This document shows, in pieces, positions 1 to 13,499 of a stretch of 64,000 nt of DNA. Numbering within the stretch: the first letter of the stretch is position 1; each line of letters begins with the position of its first letter. The notes under the pieces are model-generated. The model was not told where the DNA came from. It made no database searches and saw nothing but the letters and a program-made list of their open reading frames with translations. This DNA is from Lunularia cruciata (lineage: Eukaryota; Streptophyta; Marchantiopsida; Lunulariales; Lunulariaceae), in NCBI GenBank assembly GCA_948567375.1, contig OX419757.1, positions 57,037,665 to 57,101,664 on the forward strand, read 5' to 3'. Position numbers and translations under genes: made by a program.

Positions 1-1580
1 AGAGAGGTAGAAGACAAGTGCTCAAAGATTGAGGAAGATAAACATACAATTAATTGTTGTAGATGGAGTCCTTAAAGGAAATCAAGTGAGAGTATTGATA
101 GATCTTAATAGAGTAATAAAGAATTTCTTGTCTTGATCTATTACAATAAATTTGGGGATGGAATTAGAAAAGGATTGAGAGTGAAGAAGAAGAGTTACCT
201 AATGGTCAAATAGAGAGGATTGAGTGTTACATAAAAAGGTAGCACTCTTTATAGGAGATTATAAGGAAAAATTGAATGGAGAGTGATATGGCTAGCTTGT
301 TATGATGTGATCTTGGGTATTCTTTGGATGGAGCACTACAACTTTATGGTAGATTTGTGAAGGAAAATAATGAGAATTACCCAATGAAAGATATTTAGAA
401 ATAAGGTAAGGTTCCATGGGAAGAATTTCCTCTCTATGTTATAGGAACAATAATTATTGGTAATACAAATAGACATTTCTTGGGCCTAATAAGAGAAATA
501 TGGAATGCACAACTCAATGGAAAGATTCTTGAAAACTTGAAAATTTTAATAGAAGAATTTAAAGATGTATTTCTTGATGATTTACCCTTAGACTACTACC
601 TAAAGGGAGAAAAGATCACAAAATCAAGATGTTTCCTAGGAGTACACTTCCTTGTAAAGGCCCACATCAACTATCACCTCATGAGTTAGAGTAGTGCAAG
701 GCTCAAATCAAAGAATTGTTGCAAAAAATATTCATCCAACCTAACATATTGCCATATGGGACTCTTGTCCTGTTCACAAAAAGGATGGTGTGCTAGAGAT
801 GTGCATGACTACGGAGCCCTAACTCAACAAGTAGTGAAGAAAAAATATTCATTATCTCGCATGGATGATATGTTTGATCAACTCAAAGAGGCAAAGCACT
901 TCACTAAACTCAACCCATAGAGCAGTTATAATCAAATCAAGATCGTGGAAGGAACATGCACAAAACTTCCTTTTGAACAAGGTATGGTCACTTTGAGTAC
1001 CTAGTGATACCATTAGATTTCACCAATGCATATACCATTTTCATGAGTTTGATGAATGGTATATTTTGTCTATACTTGGATAAGTTTATTATCATTTTTT
1101 AGATGATATCTTAGATTATAGTAGGACAATAAAGAGCATAAGTAACATTTGCAAGAAGTACTCCAACTCTTACAAAAGAATCAGTTGTATGCCAATTCTC
1201 AAAGTGCAAGTTTTGCAAGTTTGAAGCAAATTACTTGGGTCATAGAGTGAACAAGAAAGGTACCTAGGTTTTAATAAATAAAATAGAAGTCATTTAGAAC
1301 TACAATGCTCTAGAGGATCAATTTCAACTTAAGAGTCTCTTGGGATTAATTGGTTCTATTGTCAATTTGTCAAAGAATTCTCCAAGGTTGCACAACCCCT
1401 AATGTCATTACATGGCAAAGTGATGAAATGGATGTTGGGAACCACATAGGTATTGCCTTTCAAGTATTGAAAGATGCATTACCACATGCACCAATCTTGA
1501 AATGATATGATCCAAAACGGCCAATCAACTTGGCTATAGATGTATCAAAAATTATAATAAGAGCATTTCTTCTTTGATTC
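1..1580 (+). mobile_element. Ty3/gypsy chromovirus (family G1) pol remnant, cut by window edge
   Basis: Decayed protease-to-RNase H part of a Ty3 polyprotein, read on the plus strand. A protease-like stretch resembling NQVRVLID lies near 80-110. The pre-RT segment at 480-620 (GLIREIWNAQLNGK, EEFKDVFLDDLP) matches the same region of the two fuller G1 copies further right, which read [11 protein letters not shown] and [14 protein letters not shown] and RNase H similarity fades out near 1580. The coding frame is broken many times, so this is an old fossil. No LTR is visible at either side; the left part lies outside the window. The family assignment is firm, the right limit approximate. Confidence 0.8.
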
Positions 1581-3240
1581 CACCTACTAGAATTGTTTAG
1601 GTGTTCCATCTTATGACAACTTCCATTATCTATCACAATAAATAACTTGAATATTCAAACAAACAAAAGATTTAAAATAATAATTTTCCATATTTATAAA
1701 ACAATAGATGCTTAAAAAAACCATCCAATTACTGACCCGCTTTTTTTGATTTTTTTGACATATTGTCCATAACTTATCATCTTTATAGTTGCTTCTCTTG
1801 AAAATATGTCTTACTTCCATTATACCTCAAATTGATCAAGGAATATATACCAGTTTTAAAAAGTACACAATTTACCAACTAATTTTATATAATTATTGCA
1901 TGTAGATATTATAAAATGCTTGAAAAGACTCCAAAGAGTATCTAGAAATTTTAAGAAAGTCTTATTTTGTTGTTGTTAAAAACCTTCTTCTAGACTACGT
2001 AGACTATTATAGTAGTATGAAAGATTATCATGTACCTGGATGGTAAGTTGTTAAAAAAACCTTCTTAACAATTGAGAAAATTATCAAGAAATTTACTTTC
2101 TTATATACTTAGTTAATAAATTTTTTATTAATCCTTTTAAGATAGAGTAACTTAGCTATAAAATTAACTTGGTTAAGAAATTAACTAATTACTTTATCAA
2201 AAGTAAGCTTATAAATGATAATAATAATAATAATAAATAAAATTTTAAAATAAATCTCTCTCTCTATATATAGAAAATAAGGTGATATTTTAGCTTATTT
2301 CTCTTGGTTAGGCCAAGAGTCTACATTCAAATATTATATTAATATTGAGATAATCAATATTTGAAAAACTATGAGCCATCTTTGAAATTAAGTTCTTTGT
2401 CTTTTTTTTGCTTCCTTGTGTAGTCTCTTCTTGTATCCTCTTTACTTAGTTTTTTACATTAGGAGTACATTCTATTCATATATTGCTCCATCTTCTCTTT
2501 TTTATCTTCCATATTTACTGTTTTGAATTTTGATCTCTTAAAATTTGTATTAAAGAGTGCATTGTCATAATCCAATAATTCATCTTTTATTTAATTTGAG
2601 TAATATAGATTTTATAATACACATTAGTGCATGGAAGTTTGATTGGTATTTATAAGTAAATCATAGATATTGTTTCAATATGGTTTAACTAAACTTCTAA
2701 CTTAGTAGTGACGAGCTAGATTTAATCATAGCAAAGATAGAGGAATTTTTACATAAGAGGAGTTTGAAAGAGTTTTAATGGGTATAATTTGAAGAACCTC
2801 AAGAGATAGTACGAGGTATACACACCAACTTTGAGAATCACCTTGATTTTGTAGAAAATTCTTATTTTAATTCTTGACTTGAGATTACTTGATTACATTC
2901 AATTAATCAAAACAAGAAGTTAATCTTCTAGTAAGACCATTTAAAATTATACAAAGTGCTACTACATACAATGAGTAAGAATTAAAAAAAAATGGTAGCC
3001 TAATTGCTTTCAAAGCAAAATGCTCTTTGGAATTTTATACCAAATTTAATATTTATTTGATTTTAAAGGACTCTCCTAAAAGATCTGAAGAAATGAAGTA
3101 ATAGATAAACTTCATTCAAGCCAAAAATTTATAAAGTGATCATTTTCATTGAGAAAATTATTGCTTTTTGAAGTCAAGTAGGGTGATTTTTAAACTAAAT
3201 CTATGGAGGTGTGTGTTGAATAGAGAGATTTTCATACCAA
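1581..3240. other. AT-rich unassigned DNA
   Basis: No gene or recognisable element seen. It holds an (ATA)n microsatellite around 2218-2238 and a short CT/TA run near 2258-2272. Short open frames here have no recognisable motif. Confidence 0.5.
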
Positions 3241-3248
3241 GTATCTCA

Positions 3249-3403
3249 ATAAGAAGTTTTGATAAATTTCAAAGGATAATGCACTAAGGTAATTTAGCAC
3301 ACATAAACATTACCTTAGTGCATTATCCTTTGAAATTTCTTAAAACTTCTTATTAAGAAATTTCAAAGGATAATGCACTAAGGTAATGTTTATTTGTGCT
3401 AAA
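3249..3403. repeat. Three-arm alternating inverted repeat
   Basis: The same ~45-50 bp unit (core AAAGGATAATGCACTAAGG) occurs three times in a row as plus, minus, plus. Arm 1 (about 3249-3293) pairs with arm 2 (about 3309-3353) with roughly two mismatches. Arm 2, extended leftward to 3293 so as to include TTTAGCACACATAAAC, pairs again with arm 3 (about 3354-3403) with about one mismatch. The two hairpins share the middle arm and so exclude each other. The near-identity points to a recent origin or to gene conversion. Confidence 0.9.
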
Positions 3404-3599
3404 TTTTAGAGGAGTATGATTTAATTTTTGAGAGTACTAGTTGACATATTGAGGAAGGGTTGATTTTTGGAATGTTGTGCTCTTATGCATGAAATATTAA
3501 GCATGACCAAAATCATATTTGATGCTTAAGATTCATATTTGGAGCATGGAAAACCATAAGGAATAGAAGTTGAGCTTATGTAAATGTTACTAAGAGGTC

Positions 3600-6500
3600 A
3601 AGTTGATAGTAGTAGTGATTTGAAGAAAGTGGAATTTTCCATAAGTCTACAAATGTGGTGAGGCTTCTCATCCTTTGGTGGTAAGGATTTCACCACAAGA
3701 ACTAGTTGGTATGGTGCTTACACCTCCACCACAAGATCCACTTGAAACCATTTTCAAGCAACTTATAGATCTCAAGTTCAATATAATGCAACTATAAGAG
3801 AAAAGAGAAGTAGACCAAAATATGAAGATAGGACCTAAAGACTATGGTATATAGATAAGAACAACCAAAAATCCATTACAATCAAAGAAATCATTTTAGT
3901 TGTGGAGGAAGCAATGATATCTAAAATAATTGCCTAGATTCTACCTAATATGGAAGAAGTGTTATGATTAAGAAAAAAGAGGGAAGGAGAGAGGTGGAGA
4001 GGCAAATGGACCTCCCCTAAAAAATAGATGGTAAGCAAGATAACTGCTTAGTAGGATAACATCCATAAATATGGTTGACAAGACGTATGAGAAGGACAAG
4101 TGATGAAATTCTGAATGTGCTAACTTGGAGCTTTTAGCACAAGAGAACAAGAGAGTTGTTTTGCTAAAGGTACAAATTCTTTTCAAGGATTGATGCCTAA
4201 CAAGGACACTTTATGATTACTTGGAGTACTTGCATCACATCTCAACACAATAAACCACATATTCTAAGAAAGTAATATGGAATGGATGATGTGTTGATCT
4301 CAAAGCAACAATAGAACTTCAATATGTTGGGTTTTGGAGGACATTGGTAGTCCCATAGCCAATATTACAATAGTTTAATCGATGATAGTGAATCTTTCCT
4401 TGAGGAATGAACTTAATGGTAGTTTAGTTTTATAAAGTAGAACAAAAAGAAGAAAGTAATAGAGAAGACTTTGACATTGTTAGGGGTAATGGATGAAAAA
4501 CAAAAACTTTGAGAGGCTTTTGAATATACTTCTGATATTGATATGAGGTTGAAAGTGCTAACATCAAGGATGTATTGGTGATGGAGGCTCAATGGTCAGT
4601 ACTATGTTAGAGAGAATGATGATAAATTTTGGCATATACATTCTATAATACTTTGAGGACAAGAGAAGAGAGAAAACACAGATTTCACACTCAAACAATC
4701 GATGCCCCAAGGGAGCACCTTCTCTTTATTATATAGCTAAAGAGGATCTTCGCTCAGGAAGCTCCACCATAGGATTAGGGACACAGATAGGTGACATGTC
4801 AGCAAGCTCCACCCTTGGATGACTTACTTGGATGGGTGACATGTCTGGTCTAGGTCCTATCTGGTTGGTAAAACAAGCTTTGATTGGAAGGAATCTTTTA
4901 GGGAATCTTCTTGTAGGAATCTCAGAATCACGTAAGGTACCGTTGGAAAGCTCTCGACAAGACAAAGCAGGGGGGAGGGAAGGCCAACCTTTCCTCTGTT
5001 GGGGGGGGGGATATGCACATTGTTGAGGCCTAATTCATCTGTTTAGGCCTCCAAAATTGCCTTCAAAGATTTCAGGCATATTTTGGTTCCTACTCTATTA
5101 GTAGAAGTCCCCTTTTGGTGATACCTCTTTCTGATCTGTTTAGTCCATCATGTGTAGCATTCTTCTAGATGTTACCAAACCAATTCTCACCTTTAAATCA
5201 TATGTCTAGCTATTGGTTCTAAGGTTCTCAAGTCTATTTTGGTTTCTGTCCTATTAGTAAAAGTACTCTTTTGGTGATACTTCTATCTGATCTATTTCAA
5301 CCATCATGTATAACATCATTCTAGATGTTACCAAACCGAATTTCACATCTAGAGCATATGGCTAGCTCTTGGTATTACATATTCTAAACACTCAACATTT
5401 GGGACCTTACACACATAACAAGTTTGATGAGTGGTATAAGGTGTTAGTTTTGGTTAAAGGAGTTCAAATCCTCATGACTTTCTAAGTCTTGAAGGATTCA
5501 AATTATATTTTTCTACTTGGGAGACCATGGTTAAGAGTAACTTGTACAATGATTGATGACACAAGGAGTACTTAGAATAAGGACATAAAAAAATCAAGTT
5601 TTAGTTCTTGTTAGCAATAATACATAAAAATCATATTTAGATATACCAAAATATCTTTGAATATCTTCCAAATTCAAAAGAAGGACCTCCAAATGTGGAC
5701 ACAAGCATAGAAGATGAGTTTGAATTAGATTCCAATATACATCCCTAATGTGCTATGTACTTTATGCTTAAGTAATAGACATAAAGGATCTTGATAATCA
5801 CCATTGACATTTGGCAAGATAAAGTCAAGACTATTTACACTCATCTATGGTCCAAATGTTACAAAGGAAGAGAAAGTGAGAGTTTCAAGAGATTTTACAA
5901 AATTACATACATGCGTTTCCCTTCAATTATGAGAATCTAAAAGAAATCATCTTAAGTAGTATTGGATAAAAAGAGAGTAACATGCAAGACATTTTTGCCA
6001 AAAAAACATTACACTAGTCAACAAATAGTTGTAATTATAAAGGAAGAGATAGATAAGCTCAAGAAAGTTGGGTTTTTTTAATATATTGAGAATTAAGAGC
6101 GGATATCTCTAATTGCAATTATAAAGAATACAAAAAGTAAAATTCACATATGTGAATTTCAAGAAGCTTAATGCTTCTACTTAGAAGGACTTATACCTCT
6201 TGTAATTTATTGATAAGATTTTGAAAAAGATTTATAGTTATAAGACGTAAAGTTTTGGAGATAGTTAAAATGGTTATGAATAATCAAGATGGTACTAAAT
6301 CATCAGTAACTCACCATATTTTAACACATCTTGGAGTACTTATGCTTACAATGTCATGCCTTTTGGGATTGGTGATGCTCCAACCATATTTCAATGGTTC
6401 ATGAATAATATATGTGAACTTGTTATGAAGAAATTGTATGAGATTTGTTGATGAAGTTTTGTGTCTAAGGAGCAAGGAGGATCATTTTAAGCACTTTGTC

Positions 6501-7973
6501 AAAGTATTCCAATTTTTGGATGAGGTGAATGCATAACTTAGCACAAAAAGTGCATCTTTGGCTATAAAGAATGCTTACTCTAGAGACATATCATTTCTAA
6601 AGATGAAATGGTAATGGATCCTAAAACATGAGTAGAATCTTGGGAATTCCATTCCTTACATGCTTGACAAAGTTATGCCAATTCTTGGAGATTAATGATT
6701 ATTAAAGTAGGTTCATTTTCCTCTTTTGAACAAGGTTTATGCATTAATAATTTATATGAAGAAAGGTTTAGAGTACATGGTGAATTTGAAAATTAAAGAG
6801 GATCTCAAAGCTTCTTAGGAGCTCAATAAATCTCTTGTTAATGCTTTAATACAAAATGATTTATATATGGTGCCCAATATAACTATAGGATTTACTCACC
6901 TCCAATACCTTATGCAAATAGAAATGGTTTCCAAGCGGAGGAGGCGGTTAAAGAAAGCCCAGATAAAAATTACTTGGTGATAGAAGTGAAGTGGTGTTGT
7001 GATTTTTGGTCCTTAGAAGATTAAAATTTACTTGATTAAAGGAAGGTCCAAACTAACACAAATTAAAAATCATTGACACAAATTATAGGCCTTGAAGTAC
7101 ATTTTTAACAATCATAAATTAGAAGGGAGGCTAACTAGGTGGTTACTATTCTTATTTGAGTATGATTACAACATTAAGGATACACAAAGGAACATGCAAA
7201 TAATAACTTTTAATAATAATAATAATTTTATCTAGAGCCTATGATCATAGAGTTTTTCATGGATGGAGTTGAGCTAATGGATGATTCTTTTTGAAATGAG
7301 GAACTAATGGTCATTTTTTATCATTCAAGAGGTTCCATTAGAGTATAAGGAGGTTATTCTCTTTGTTACAAGAGCCTAATATCCAAAAGATGCATGCTAT
7401 GAAGATGAATGACTTTGTAGCCAGATCTACACTTTTTTCCATGGTGAAAGATATCTAATTTGACTATAGATCCGAGGGTCTACTTCAAAGAGTAATGAGC
7501 AAAGAGAAATCTATCTAACTCATATAGGAATTTCATGATGGTTTGGTATGTGTATATCACTTTATAAGAAAAGTGATCAATTTCTAAATTGTAGATGAAA
7601 GTTAAAATTAAAGGTGGATTTTCCAAGATTGTCTTGATTATTACAAAACTAGTTATATTTGTTGAGCTTCCGTTAAGAAGTCCATTTCTACTTTATGTTT
7701 TAGATCAATTTCATTCCCATAGTCATGTGCAATCTATAAAATGACTTTGTTGGTGCTCTCAATATAATGCTAAGGAAAAATTGATAGAAGGAAATTATAT
7801 GTGCATCCCCTCTCCTCCTAAATTTTGAGCAATTGTGGCCATTTGCTATGGTTTGGATGGGAGAGGAGGTGAAAATATCCAAAAAGGATTTCAGAATATA
7901 ATTTCTCTTGATATATTGTGGTAGTTACTAATTACCTTGCTAATTGGGTTGAGGTTAGACAATTGATATGAAG
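3600..7973 (+). mobile_element. Ty3/gypsy, Athila/Tat-like fossil (gag-like, protease, RT, RNase H, start of integrase)
   Basis: A heavily decayed plus-strand Ty3 element without a chromodomain signature. In order: a gag-like stretch before 4640; a protease-end motif LLGRPWLR near 5510-5540; RT with FKKLNASTRKD near 6160-6190 and YAYNVMPFGIGDAP near 6340-6385, followed by a VDEVLCLRSKEDHF block; an RNase H tail with LEGRLTRW near 7115-7145; and an integrase-like VVTNYLANWVEV near 7919-7955. The LNA-TRKD and LLGRPWL wording is typical of the Athila/Tat side of Ty3, as known from plant families. It is broken in very many places. A G1 solo LTR sits inside it (4644-5379). No terminal repeats of its own are visible, and it ends where G2 sequence begins at about 7974. 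Confidence 0.7.
4644..5379. mobile_element. G1 solo LTR with imperfect 5-bp target duplication
   Basis: A 736 bp LTR of the G1 family alone, starting TATAATAC (family form TGTAATAC) and ending GGTATTACA. The flanking pentamers are CATTC (left) and TATTC (right), a target-site duplication with one difference. It lies inside the Athila/Tat-like fossil, whose gag-like and protease parts flank it. It has the orientation seen in the 9305-15848 element and contains the G-rich run near 5000 and the two-fold U3 repeat typical of the family. Confidence 0.9.
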
Positions 7974-9304
7974 AGATCTAAGCTAACATGTTCTTATTTG
8001 GCAGATAGGATGGGGAGTGGTTAGAGTAGTCTGCCCCATTTTTGGATTGGTAAATCTCATAAGATTGAACAAATTCTCAAACCTTGCATGCCATGTTTGG
8101 CCACCACTATTCAACATTGTAGGGTACTCAAGGTCTTGTCCACTCCATGTCACCAATGATTGGTAAGTCATGCGACTCTTGAAGTTGCATAAGTTGTAGA
8201 TCTCCTATAATTGGAACATAGATTTAGTTCTCACAAAATAGAAGCTCAACACCAAGCTTGCTTTATCCAAGGCCTACCATCCTCAAATTGATGGACAAAC
8301 CAAATTTGAAAATTGCACATTGGATGATATGCTTTGTGCCTTTGTTAATTTTCACCATACCAACTTGGATGAATGTCTTATAGCTATTGAGTTTGCCTAC
8401 AATAATTCCAAATAGGTAAGCATTAGATTCTCTCCTGTCTTCCTTAATTTTAGCTAAGACCCATTTGTTCCAGATTCCATTCTTGCTCCTCCTTCATCTT
8501 ATGTCCCTTATACTTCCACCTTCTTGACCACAATCTTCCAATCCCTACAACAAGCTAAATCTCATCTCCCTGTTGCTCAAAGGTATCAAAAACAATATGT
8601 GGACCAAATTATTGCAATCTTACCTTTCAACTTAGTGATAAGGTTGTGCTTTCTTCTCATAACTTACTCTTTCTCCTTGATACCCAAGTTCATTAACTTG
8701 CTCTTCATTGGATAGGTCCATTTGATGTCACCAAATCATTTCTCTTGTTGCTTATCAACTTGCCTTGCCTTGTCATATGCACATCCACCTTGTCTTTCAT
8801 ATTTCCAAGTTGAAACCTTTGTTTCTAATCAATCTTCCTTTTCCTCTTGTGTCTTACCTCCTCCTACTCCCATCTCTATCAATGATCATGAGGAGTATGA
8901 AGATCATATCCTTGCACGTCGCCACATTCAATGTGATCCTCAACAATATATGGAGTGCAAAGTCCTCTAGAAAGGGTTTCTCCTTCATGATGCCACTTGG
9001 GAGCCTCTTTCTCATCTTCATAATGCACAAATGGCCATCCAAGAATTTGAAGCTTCCATGGTGACAAGGATGTCATCAACTAGTCGTGGATAAATATGTG
9101 AAAATATGGAGTTTACCAACGAGTTGATCAAGACTAACAAAGTAACAAGTAGGCCAGATTAGCCAAGAATTATAAAAATACTCTAGAAGTATCTAGGAAG
9201 CTATGTGATACCTTCCAAGTATTGGATAATTTGCATGCCAAGTGGCAACTTCCTAGAGGAAGCTTCTTGGGAAGCTTCCTAGCTAGCTTAGCTTGCATGC
9301 CAAG

Positions 9305-9981
9305 TGTAATACTCTGAGGACAAGAGAAGAGAGAAAACACAGATTGCACACTCAAACATTTGATGCCCCAAGGGAGCACCTTCTCTTTATTATATAGACA
9401 AAGAGGATCTCCTCCAAGGAAGCTCCACCATAGGATTAGGGACACATATAGGTGACATGTTAGCAAGCTCCACCCTTGGATTACTTACTTGGATGGGTGA
9501 CCTGTCTAGTTTAGGTCCTATCTGGTTGGTCAAACAAGCTTTGACCGGATGGAATCTTTTAGGGAATCTTCCTATAGGAATCTTAGAATCAAGTGAGTAA
9601 GGTACCATTGGAAAGCTCTCGACGAGACAAAGTTGGGCGGAGGGAAGGCCAGCCTCTCCTCTGTTGGGGGGGATCTGCACATTTTTGAGGACTAATTCAT
9701 CTGTTTAGGCCTCCAAAATTGCCTTTAAAGATTTCAGGCATATTTCGAATCCTACTCTATTAGTAGAAGTCCCCTTTTGGTGATACCTCTTTCTGATCTG
9801 TTTAGTCCATCAGGTCTAACATCTTTCCAGATGTTACCAAACCAATTCTCACCTTTAAATCATATGTCTAGCTATTGGTTCTAAGGTTCTCAAGTCTATT
9901 TTGGTTTTTGCATAACATCATTCTAGAAGTTACCAAACCAAATTTCACATCTAGATCATATGGCTAACCCTTGGTATTACA
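9305..9981 (-). repeat. G1 copy 1, 3' LTR
   Basis: Plus strand starts TGTAATACTC and ends GGTATTACA; the 8-bp ends TGTAATAC/GTATTACA are mutual inverse complements. In element orientation a TATA-like box (CTATATAATAA, plus-strand 9387-9397) lies downstream of U3. It is ~60 bp shorter than its partner at 15110-15848, the missing part lying in the duplicated U3 segment. Confidence 0.95.
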
Positions 9982-9999
9982 GACCTCCCTCCTTTTAAG
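9982..9999 (-). promoter_or_regulatory. Polypurine tract of G1 copy 1
   Basis: On the minus strand the sequence just before the 3' LTR is a purine run (AAAAGGAGGGAGGTC), the expected plus-strand DNA primer position for reverse transcription. The same run, slightly changed, borders the LTR of G1 copy 2 at 26690-26707. Confidence 0.85.
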
Positions 10000-11287
10000 A
10001 CGCAACGTCCTCGTTGTGCAATTGTTGCTCAAATGCTTGTACCAACACCGGTGCATGTGCTAAATTGGCAGCGGGTTCCCAGGTTGCTTCATAGAGGGAG
10101 TAACCTTTCCATTGTACTAGATATTCCACCCACGGACAACGAGTACCACGCATGCATTTTTGGAGAATCTGCTCCACTTCATATTCCTCTGTGCCATCAA
10201 TGAGTGTCGGACAAGGTCAAATGTCCTATGTGGAAGGACCTTGGCCTGATCGGGGAGCATATCTACGTAGTAGGAAGACATGGAACACTGGATGGATCTT
10301 CATGTGTGGCGGTAGCTCAAGGTGATAGGCGACAGCACCGATGCGACGAAGAATTGAGAAAGGCCCAATAAAACAAGGTCTGAGCTTACGAGATCCAACT
10401 AATGTGAGGTTGGTTATCAATAACCAAACTTGATCCCCAACATTGAACTCCATGTGCATACGGTGTGCATCAGCATATTTTTTTTTTTGATTTTGCACAA
10501 TCTGTAACCTATGCTTGGCTCTCTCCACACCTTGTTGGATTCTAGAAACAAATGTGTTGACTACATCAACCTTGGTAGTCACTGGACGGATCTTCATCAA
10601 GCTAGAAGGCGTGAAGGGATGCTCACCATACATGAGGAAGAACGGAGTGACCTAGGTGGAGGCATTCACTGAATTGTTGTAAGCAAATTCCACCAACGGT
10701 AGTAGGGTGTCCCACCTTTCTTGCTCTTCTAAGGTGAAGCCGCGTAACATGTCTTCAATCGTGCAATTAACCCGCTCTGTTTGGCCATTTGTTTGTGGGT
10801 GGTAAGTTGTAGACATGGCTAACTTGGTTTTGAAGAAACCAAAGAGTGTTTGCCAAAACAAACTGGTGAATTGGGTGCCTCTATCGGTGATGAGTATTCT
10901 AGACAAGCCATGGTGAGCAAAGACTACATCTAAGTATAGTTGAGCTAGTTGTGGAGCGGTCACCTCCTTGGTGCTAGGGCGTACATGAATCATTTTGCTC
11001 AGCCGGTCCACAAAGACCACAATGGAGTCAAACCCTGAGGTGGTCTTGGGTAATTCACAGACGAGATCCATACTCACTTGTTCCCAACGTTGGGTAGGAG
11101 TGGAGAGAGGTTGAAAGAGCACTGCAGGAGCTTGATTAGAGGCTTTGTTCTGTTGACAAAGTAGGCAGCTATGCACATAGTCCATCACGTCGTTGCTCAT
11201 CTTGGGCCAATAGTAATGGCGCTTGACTGCATCCAAGGTCTTGTCTACTCCGACATGAGCTGCAATGGCCAAATCATGACATTCCAC
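9995..11287 (-). pseudogene. G1 copy 1 integrase with C-terminal chromodomain
   Basis: Integrase similarity runs from a zinc-binding segment (SCLLCQQNKASNQ near 11170) through the catalytic core: VSMDLVCELPKT and FVDRLSKMIHV near 11000-11070, ILITDRGTQF near 10880, and YHPQTNGQTERV near 10780-10810. The GPFSILRRIGAVAY block follows at about 10330-10380. The end at 9995-10177 has EYLVQWKGYSLYEATWEP, a clear chromodomain, which in known chromoviruses steers insertion towards particular chromatin. This places G1 among plant chromoviruses (Tekay/Reina/Galadriel-type layout). It is a fossil and not expected to make protein. Confidence 0.9.
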
Positions 11288-11431
11288 TAGAATGGTGGTG
11301 TGTAAGTCAGGGACATTTGGGATCCATAATCTGCCATCCCAAAAGGTGAGTCCTTGGGTGCTGGTGATACCTTTGGACGATTGCGCTTCTACAATTTGTG
11401 GATTAGTTTTTGTAGCAGCTAGAATCTCTTG

Positions 11432-13300
11432 CTAGAATTCAAGGTTAATCTTAACCTCTACCACCAAGTTGTTGGCCATTGGCATACGGGTGAATGCATT
11501 TGCCAGTTGTTTCTTACCTTCCACATAGGTGATTGTTATGTTGAAGAGTTGTCGCCACTCTGCCCACCAAATTTGGCGATGAGATAGATCCTTCTGCATG
11601 TCGAGGTAGACTAGAGGTTTGTGGTCTATCTCTACTACAAATGCCTTCTCGCCCAAGTAGTGCTTCCAATGCTTGGTTGCTAGAATGATGACCAACTCTT
11701 CTTGTTTTGTGGTGTGGTAGTTGCGCTCTGCCAGTAACAACTTTCAAGAGAAATATGCAATTAGATGCCCTCCGTCATGCCACTCTTGTTGTAGGACTGC
11801 TCCTATTGCTATGCCTGATGCATTTGTAGCCAACTTGATTGGATGTTTTGGGTCATACCACTTCAAGATTGGTGCATGTTGCAAGGCGGCCTTCAATTCT
11901 TGAAAGGCCAACTCTTGTGCGGTCTCCCATGTCCACTTCTTCCCCTTGCCAAGTAGTGCCGTTAAAGGCTGTGCAACCTTGGAGAAGTCCTTGACAAATC
12001 TACGATAGAATCCCGTCAACCCCAAGAAGCTCTTAAGTTGAGTCTGATCTTCTGGGGCACTCCATTTTTGAATGACCTCTATTTTATCTATCAATACTTG
12101 AATGCCCTCTGCACTTACTCTATGCCCTAAGTAGTCTACTTCAGACTTGCCAAACTCACACTTTGAGATTTTGGCATACAATTGATTTTGTCTTAAAATC
12201 TAGAGGACCTCTCGTAGATGTTGTTTGTGTTCTATCATCGTGCTACTATATACTAAGATACCATCCAAGAAGACAATAACAAACTTATCCAAGTATGGAC
12301 AAAATATGTCATTCATTAGGCTCATGAAAGTGGCAGGCGCATTGGTGAGGCCAAAAGGCATCACAAGATACTCAAAGTGGCCATACTTGGTTCAAAAGGC
12401 AGTTTTGTACACATCCTCCTCTGCAATTTGGATTTGATTATAACCGCTCCGCAAGTCCAGTTTGGTGAAGTATCTCGCTCCATGGAGTTGATCAAACAGG
12501 TCATCCATGCGAGGTAAGGGGTATTTGTTCTTCACTGTTTGTTGATTGAGACCCCGATAGTCAATGCACATACGCATTGTACCAACCTTCTTCTTCACAA
12601 ACAAGACAAGGGCCCCATATGGTGATATGCTAGGTTGGATGAACCCTTTTTGTAGCATCTCCTCAATTTGAGTCTTACACTCCTCCAACTCATGAGGTGA
12701 TAGGCGATATGGGGCCTTACAAGGAGGTGTCTTCCCGGGAGTGTCTCTATTTTGTGATCTACTCGCCTTTTAGGTGGTAATCCTGAGGGTAGATCATCGG
12801 GAAAGACATCTTGAAACTCATCTACCACATCCTTCAATTTCTCAGGAATTTTTCCAACAAGTTGTGCACTCTGGACTTCTCTTATTAGACCCATAAAACA
12901 TCTATCGATCTTATAGACAGTTGTCGTCCCTACAACATATAGAGGCAATTTCTGCCTGTGTGATTTTTCTTTAACCCCAATGATTGCCATTGGTGGGTTC
13001 TCACTACTTTCTTCCTCCAATCCACCATTGGGTTGTACTGCTCCATCCATGGCATGCCTAAAATAGCATCATAATGGGCTAACTGTATCACTTGCCACTC
13101 AATTGCTTCTTGATATTCTCCTACAAAGAGGGTTACCCGTTTAGGTAATGATTCAATCCTCTCTGTTTGCCCATTTGGTAACTCTACTTATTGACTTCCA
13201 TCTCTCTCTAGATCCGTTCCCAATCTTATTGCAACAGAGCAAGACAAGAAATTCTCTATTGCTCCCGGATCTATTAATACTCTCACTTGATTACCTTCTA
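11432..13300 (-). pseudogene. G1 copy 1 protease, reverse transcriptase and RNase H
   Basis: Protease similarity lies near 13050-13300 (matching [14 protein letters not shown] in G1 copy 2). The linker has [13 protein letters not shown] and [17 protein letters not shown] shows [19 protein letters not shown] (near 12520-12580), [15 protein letters not shown] (near 12420-12470) and the VFLDxIL active-site neighbourhood near 12260-12290. RNase H spans about 12181-11432 with [15 protein letters not shown], the [18 protein letters not shown] block and RNYHTTKQEELVIILATKHW. The order PR-RT-RH-IN is Ty3. The frame is interrupted in several places. Confidence 0.9.
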
Positions 13301-13499
13301 GGATTCCATTCACGACAATCAATTGTGAGGTTGCATTTTGGGATCTTTGCGCATTATTCTTCTTCCTTCCCTCGCTTCTCTACTTCCTTATTGAGCCAGT
13401 AAGGCCACAAGGTACATTTATTGGCGATTGTTGTTTTCCGAAATGGTTTCCACCTCCCCCTCTTCAATGTGCCTCTCCATGTTGTTCAAAGATTGCTTG

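Noticed and set aside
4832-5026. Open frame in the LTR at 4.8-5.0 kb
   Set aside because: Entirely within a G1 LTR and not retained as a coding frame in the other G1 LTRs.
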